Shown here piece after piece: positions 7,606 through 12,552 of a stretch of DNA of 12,552 nucleotides. The notes beneath the pieces were generated by a model, which was given only the letters and a program-made list of their open reading frames with translations, was not told the DNA's origin and ran no database searches. The stretch comes from Conidiobolus incongruus B7586. Lineage: Eukaryota > Entomophthoromycota > Entomophthoromycetes > Entomophthorales > Conidiobolaceae. The stretch covers positions 1 to 12,552 of the forward strand of contig JNEM01014706.1 in NCBI GenBank assembly GCA_000697335.1. The letters are read 5' to 3'. The stretch's first letter is position 1. The number at the start of each line of letters is the position of its first letter. The position numbers and the translations under genes were made by a program.

Positions 7606-9600
7606 TATAAAACACAACAATAAACAAAATTTATAAATAAACTATTTTAATTGATAAAAAATAATTTTGTTAATTACTAAAGAAATAATAGTTATTATAT
7701 ATAATCAAGAAATTATATTAAAAAACACCTATTTTTTAAACTTTAATATAAATTTCTTATAAACAAACTGATAAATAAACCTTTTTTATTTTTATTTCAA
7801 TAGTATCTAATTTTTGAAGTTTTTTTATAATATTCACAAAAATATTAAATATTTATTTTTTTTATTATAAATCATTTTTATCTCATTTGGTGAATTTTAC
7901 TCATTTTTTTCAACTCTATGGCAATTTATTATTTATTATTGCCAATTCCTTGTTTAAGCTCTGATTATTTATTTACTTTTATAATTATAGTCATAAAAAT
8001 GTAATTAAGATATTTAACAATATATTGTTTATCCATCCTTATAAATAAATAATATATATATTAATTATATAATAAAAATTAATATATTTTTATATTAAAT
8101 TCAAATTTACAAATATTTAAACCTTTTAATTTTGATCTTTATTTAAAAATTAAAATTAATATATTAATTTAAAAAAGGATTTAAATAAATTACTAAGGAA
8201 TAAATATTTTTATTTTTTATTTTTTAATTTAATATTATTTTAGTTATGGATTTTGATATTATAAATATTTAATATTGACTTGGAGACTAAAATCAATTAT
8301 AATTAAAAAAACTATAAAATATTGATATTTAACTATAATATTTGAATTAATATCATAATATAATATATAATAATACTCTTATTATAAATTTAAATTTTTT
8401 TTGATATTAATTAATTAATCAAAATTTTCATAAATTTTAATTTTGATTAAAAATACTAATATTAATTAGTAACTTATTTAAGTAAATTAGATTTTATAGT
8501 AAAAAACTGAAACTAGCTCAAAATATTGTTCAATTTTTGATATATGAAAAAATTAAAACATTTTATACAATTTACTGCAAGACTGTAAGATAATAAAGTT
8601 GGTTTTAATATTAATATTTAATCTCAGAAGTTTTTATTTAATATTATTATTCGATTTTATTTGATTTATGTTATACAATCAAATATTTAGTTCATTGTGC
8701 TACAATAATTTTGAATTAAATTTCTTTCATTTGATATGAATATTTGTATATTATAACTAAAATAGAAATATTAATTTAACTTTAAAATAAAAATAATATA
8801 AATCTATAAATGTGTCTTACTCTAATTTAATTAAAACTCACCAAAATCATATTAAATTTTCCAGTTATTTTCTCAATCAAAGTGAATGACCATACTAATT
8901 ATTGAAATGAAATGTTCATTTAACTGGGTGTTAATTTGATATATATATATATATATATGTATATAAACTTAGATTATTCAATTTATAAAATTAATATTTA
9001 AAAGTTAGAATATAGATTTTAATAAAATTAAAAAGAATTCAGTAAATTTTTCCTAAGTTTCAATTTTCCATTTGTTTATCTTATTCATTATTATAAATTA
9101 AGCATCACATGAAATCCTTATTTTTGATTACTTATTGTTTATACTAAGATTATTAAGCAAATTTCAACCTATCAATGAACAATATGTTAAAAGAAAATTT
9201 TACGATACGTTATAACTTTTCAAACGGATATTATATCGTTTATTTTTTCCCTTTATCTTTAATTGATAATATTAAGTAAATACTTGAAATTATATTCAAT
9301 CTCTATTATTCACGATTAACATATTTTTTTATTTTGTAATATCACATAATAGCTATACTTGAATTGTTGATTTTTATTGATTCACTGTAAAAATTTCAAG
9401 AATATAAAGAATATTATTTATTATTAAAATATATTATTTTGATTTTAATCAATGAATATGATACTATATAATTTAAATATCATTTAATTAAAAAAATAAT
9501 GTTAATTGTATATAATCTAATAATATTTGTATAATTATATTTTTTATTTTAATTTTTATTAATGAATATCTTGAAAGTATCAAATACAATAAATCAATCA
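7606..9600. other. AT-rich intergenic DNA
   Basis: No gene, tRNA or clear element. Contains an AT microsatellite (8939-8958), a 36-codon plus-strand frame near 8490-8600 that I could not interpret, and a local cluster of four CpG dinucleotides at 9203-9238. Confidence 0.6.
8939..8958. repeat. AT dinucleotide microsatellite
   Basis: Ten uninterrupted AT units followed by GTATATA. It is a simple repeat likely to vary in length between strains. Confidence 0.9.
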
Positions 9601-9950
9601 TATTTCTTCAATTTAATTGGATGAAAGTTATAAATCAAATTCAATCATCTCCACGTTATCAAATGAAGAGTTAGATCAACATATCTAAAATGTAGTAAAT
9701 GACCTCGTTGTGATAATCGAGTCTTTCATTAATCTATTTGATCTATTCATTAGATTTTAACTGTTGGAATGTTCGTTAGTTGGGTATATAAATGAGTTAG
9801 AGAATTTTGACTTGGAAGATTTGTGGAATTATTTTGTTTTTCAAATAGATTTTCATTTTATTTTATATTGGTATTTGGATTTTAATATTATCCAATCAAT
9901 TAGATTTTTTAAAATAATATTTGATAATTTTGATATATCAAATCCAATCC
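9601..9950 (+). promoter_or_regulatory. upstream region of the SulP permease gene
   Basis: GC rises from about 9640, as expected of a promoter and leader. A TATATAAA sits at 9785-9792. A tiny open frame (ATG 9769 to TGA 9795, eight codons) lies across the TATA box and would matter only for transcripts starting further upstream. Some GATA-type words (GATAA/TTATC) occur, but they are common by chance at this base composition. I see no CACGTG or other clear sulfur-regulation site. Confidence 0.35.
9785..9792 (+). promoter_or_regulatory. candidate TATA box of the SulP gene
   Basis: TATATAAA preceded by GGG in a locally less AT-rich stretch, about 160 bp before the ATG at 9951, giving a leader of roughly 130 bases. 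Only suggestive, since TATA-like words are frequent here. Confidence 0.35.
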
Positions 9951-12020
9951 ATGAGGTTAGATTATCAATTCCCTTCAACTGATATTTTATTACTGAGATT
10001 GAAAATTTATTTGAATAATTTGTTCCCTATCATTAAATGGCTGCCGCAATACAACGTGAGATACTTGATCTATGATTTTGTCAGTAGTTTGACAGTGATT
10101 TCGGTGTTAATCCCCCAATGCTTGGTATGTGCTCAGTTGGTCGGAGTGCCTGTGGAATATGGTTTGAATACAAGTTTTATTGGGTTGATCGTTTATACTT
10201 TTTTGGGATCTTTTCCTCCTGTACATATGGGACCCACTACTGTACTTGCACTGGTCGTTGGTAAAGTGGTTTTGGAAACTGCTAATGAAACTTATAGTGG
10301 AATTACTGTCGCCACTACTCTCAGTTTTTACTCAGGCCTCATTATTCTATTCTTAGGATTGAGTCAGCTGGGATCTTGGCTCGACCTCCTTCCTGATCCA
10401 ATGGTAGTAGGATTCCTTACTGGATCAGGATTAAATGTATTTGTTTCAATGTTACCAAACTTTTTTGGTGTTAAAATTCCTTCAAGACAGTCATCACCAA
10501 TTGTAGTATATTTGGTGTTGTCCAGATTGAATACAGCTAATTGGAGAGATATTTTAGTTGGTGTATGTACTATAATTACCATTGCAGTTTTGAAAATAGT
10601 GAGTTGGGCAGGTGATAGATATCAATGGAAACATCAAAAACTATTGAAAATTTTAAAATTATTGACAAATACTATTGTCATTGTTTTGTGTACGCTGTTT
10701 GTTTATATCGCTCAATTAAACCAATCAGAGCCCATTATTTTAAATATTATTAAAAAGATCCCTCAAAAGGTGGTTACTGCAGCTCCCAATTTGAATATTG
10801 ATTTACTGAATCGAATTGGGTTCCGTCTGATTCCTTTAGTGTTGACTATGACCATTGAGCATATTGCGCTTGTCAGAGGATTGAGCAGGAAATTGAATGG
10901 CCTTCCAATCTCTTCAACTCAGGAAATGGTAGCTCTGGGAGCTTGTAATTTGTGTACAAGTTTCATAGGAGGATTCCCATTTACTGCATCCACTAGTAAA
11001 TCAGCTGTTCAACTCGCTTCTGGAGTAAAATCATCATTATCTAATATCTTCACAGCATGTTTTGTACTAATGATCATTTATCTGTTAACTCCTCTCCTTT
11101 ACTATATTCCAATGGCGACATTATCGGGAATGGTCATGTTTGCAATTGTATCAGTATTTGATACTCCAACTTTTTACAAAAATTTGTGGAAATGCTCAAA
11201 ATTCGATTTCTTTATATTTTTTGGAACATTTTTAGCTACATTCTTTGGGAATGCTGAAATCGGTATATTTGTATCAATTGCTCTAGTGACTATCAAAGTT
11301 TTCTGGTCATTTAGTAGGCCTTACCTCGCTGTCCATTCTCCAACCCATTACGATAATACCAGCCCACCGAGTGGTAAGCGCAGACCAGCTATTAAATCTC
11401 CGAAGAAGGATGAAGTTCTCATCTTCCAGCCAAAGACCAATTGGATCTTTTTAAATGCGCAATGGTCTGGAGATAAAATTTTAGACTATATCCTTCAGCA
11501 CACTCGAATTGACGAGGGTTGTGACACCTACTCTCGTCAACTCTTCCAGAGGGCATTAACATTGAAAAGTTTAAAGCATTTGGGCAAAACTTGGGACGAG
11601 AATCAGTTTCGTATACTTAAAGGTGTGATTTTAGACTTTACATATGTTCAAATGATTGATTATACAGGCATTCGAAGGCTATATGACCTCAAGCACCAGT
11701 TGAATTATCTTCACCCGGGTACTCCAGTCATCATGCACTTTGCCCATGTGAACCCGAAAGTGCTCCCAGCACTAATGCATAGTGGACTGATCGAACTGGA
11801 TAAAATGGACAACTCCACCATCAATTTCGGATCAATAGCATCCAATATCTATCAACAATTCGACTCCTACAGCTCTGCATCAACCCCTATCAAGAATTAT
11901 CCATCTCGGGGCAGTTTAGTGCACAAGGACGTAACTACAGCTTTGGAGAATTTATTCCAACCAATTCGAGAGGAGGAAACCTCGAACAAAAATTTGAAAG
12001 GTCAAATTTATCCTATTTAA
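9951..12020 (+). CDS. SulP/SLC26 family anion (sulfate) permease with STAS domain
   Basis: 689 residues, one exon, stop TAA. ATG 9951 is the only in-frame start, since a stop lies at 9915; its context (TCCATGA) is weak. The SulP membrane domain begins at about residue 22 with FPIIKWLPQY, continues through VLIPQ (52-56), VEYGL (68-72), MGPTTV (93-98) and LPDPMVVGFLTGSGLN (147-162), and ends near 460 with many hydrophobic helices. The signature STQEMVALGACNL lies at about 322-334, followed by GGFPFTASTSKSAV (340-353). A short basic linker (about 470-485) leads to a STAS domain, whose core is GVILDFTYVQMIDYTG (558-573), then a Ser/Thr-rich tail. SulP proteins of fungi usually import sulfate across the plasma membrane for cysteine and methionine synthesis; some move other anions or act on internal membranes. 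Substrate is inferred from family only. Odd feature: lysine (K351) stands where the family's TGSFSRSA motif has arginine. No frameshift is seen; length is within the fungal range but shorter than yeast Sul1/Sul2, mainly through a short N-terminus. Confidence 0.93.
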   Translation: MRLDYQFPSTDILLLRLKIYLNNLFPIIKWLPQYNVRYLIYDFVSSLTVISVLIPQCLVCAQLVGVPVEYGLNTSFIGLIVYTFLGSFPPVHMGPTTVLALVVGKVVLETANETYSGITVATTLSFYSGLIILFLGLSQLGSWLDLLPDPMVVGFLTGSGLNVFVSMLPNFFGVKIPSRQSSPIVVYLVLSRLNTANWRDILVGVCTIITIAVLKIVSWAGDRYQWKHQKLLKILKLLTNTIVIVLCTLFVYIAQLNQSEPIILNIIKKIPQKVVTAAPNLNIDLLNRIGFRLIPLVLTMTIEHIALVRGLSRKLNGLPISSTQEMVALGACNLCTSFIGGFPFTASTSKSAVQLASGVKSSLSNIFTACFVLMIIYLLTPLLYYIPMATLSGMVMFAIVSVFDTPTFYKNLWKCSKFDFFIFFGTFLATFFGNAEIGIFVSIALVTIKVFWSFSRPYLAVHSPTHYDNTSPPSGKRRPAIKSPKKDEVLIFQPKTNWIFLNAQWSGDKILDYILQHTRIDEGCDTYSRQLFQRALTLKSLKHLGKTWDENQFRILKGVILDFTYVQMIDYTGIRRLYDLKHQLNYLHPGTPVIMHFAHVNPKVLPALMHSGLIELDKMDNSTINFGSIASNIYQQFDSYSSASTPIKNYPSRGSLVHKDVTTALENLFQPIREEETSNKNLKGQIYPI

Positions 12021-12552
12021 AAATTTTTTCTAATTAATCTAACTAATATATCATAACTATCCTAATTTTTATTTTCACTTATATTAATATCCATATTAAA
12101 TATCAATTAATCAATAATAATAAATATTCTATAATTATTAATATAAAGTAATTACTTTTTATAAAATAGTAATATTTTATTATTTAAAAAAATTTTATAT
12201 AAATAATTCAATTATATATAATTTATTTTATAACTATTAATTATTAATTATTTATTGAATTATTTTTTTATTAAGTTGATAATATATTTCTAATAATAAA
12301 ATTTTGATACTAATTGAAATTAAATTTTTATTTTAAATTTTAACACATTGAGTGAATAATTTTAATTAAATAATATTAATTTTATTATTTTTTTTATAAA
12401 GTTATCTTGATAAAAATTAAATCATAATATTTAAAAATTAATATATTTAAATTATCAATTTGAAATATTGTTTTTAAATATAATATATTTAATTTCATAG
12501 TTTTAATTAATAAAATTATAAATATTATAAATTATTAATTTATAATTATATA
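12021..12552. other. 3' flank of the SulP gene, AT-rich
   Basis: GC falls abruptly right after the TAA. No gene or repeat is seen. Many AATAAA-like words are present, so the poly(A) site cannot be placed from sequence alone. Confidence 0.7.

Noticed and set aside
9921-9950. Ten-residue N-terminal extension of SulP from a TTG
   Set aside because: TTG is an unlikely start in a fungal nuclear gene. ATG 9951 is the first in-frame ATG after the stop at 9915.
10364-10582. 72-codon minus-strand open frame inside the SulP gene
   Set aside because: Antisense shadow of a strongly supported gene with no features of its own.
1-12552. tRNA, rRNA or spliceosomal RNA genes
   Set aside because: No tRNA T-arm (GGTTCRA-type) with flanking stems and no hallmark U1, U2, U6, SRP or RNase P motif found by eye on either strand. 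A covariance scan could still find divergent ones.

Overview
This looks like nuclear DNA of an early-diverging filamentous fungus with a very AT-rich genome. A Conidiobolus-like member of the Entomophthoromycotina is my best guess, from protein style and base composition only. Two intact intron-free protein genes of roughly 35-40% GC (by eye) sit in long stretches of far lower GC. Both read cleanly in the standard genetic code.

Left part (1-2674): AT-rich DNA holds a compact repeat element at 858-1822. It has two 250-bp direct repeats, 92% identical, around a 465-bp non-coding middle. A TGG-starting primer-site candidate follows the first repeat and a purine run precedes the second, the plan of a terminal-repeat retrotransposon in miniature (TRIM). 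Next, on the minus strand (3736-2675), is a 353-residue protein resembling the DUF4097 'putative adhesin' beta-repeat family, with five Asn/His-Gly turns spaced exactly 19 residues apart and a TATA box upstream.

Middle part (3737-9600): a GC island at about 3935-4277 carries a 107-codon minus-strand open frame that looks like a remnant or last exon of an unrecognised gene. At about 5112-5535 there is a broken fossil of a Ty3/gypsy chromovirus (end of integrase plus chromodomain), minus strand. The rest is a gene desert of several kilobases of near-pure A/T, which I read as mostly decayed sequence.

Right part (9601-12552): a single-exon SulP/SLC26 anion (probably sulfate) permease of 689 residues, with a complete membrane domain and C-terminal STAS domain, starts at 9951. 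A TATA box lies about 160 bp upstream. An AT-rich tail closes the window.

The two genes are about 6 kb apart, on opposite strands, and show no sign of working together. The most novel items are the TRIM-like element with its almost purely transitional repeat divergence, the 19-residue repeat protein, the unexplained GC island, and the SulP protein with lysine where the family normally has a substrate-site arginine.
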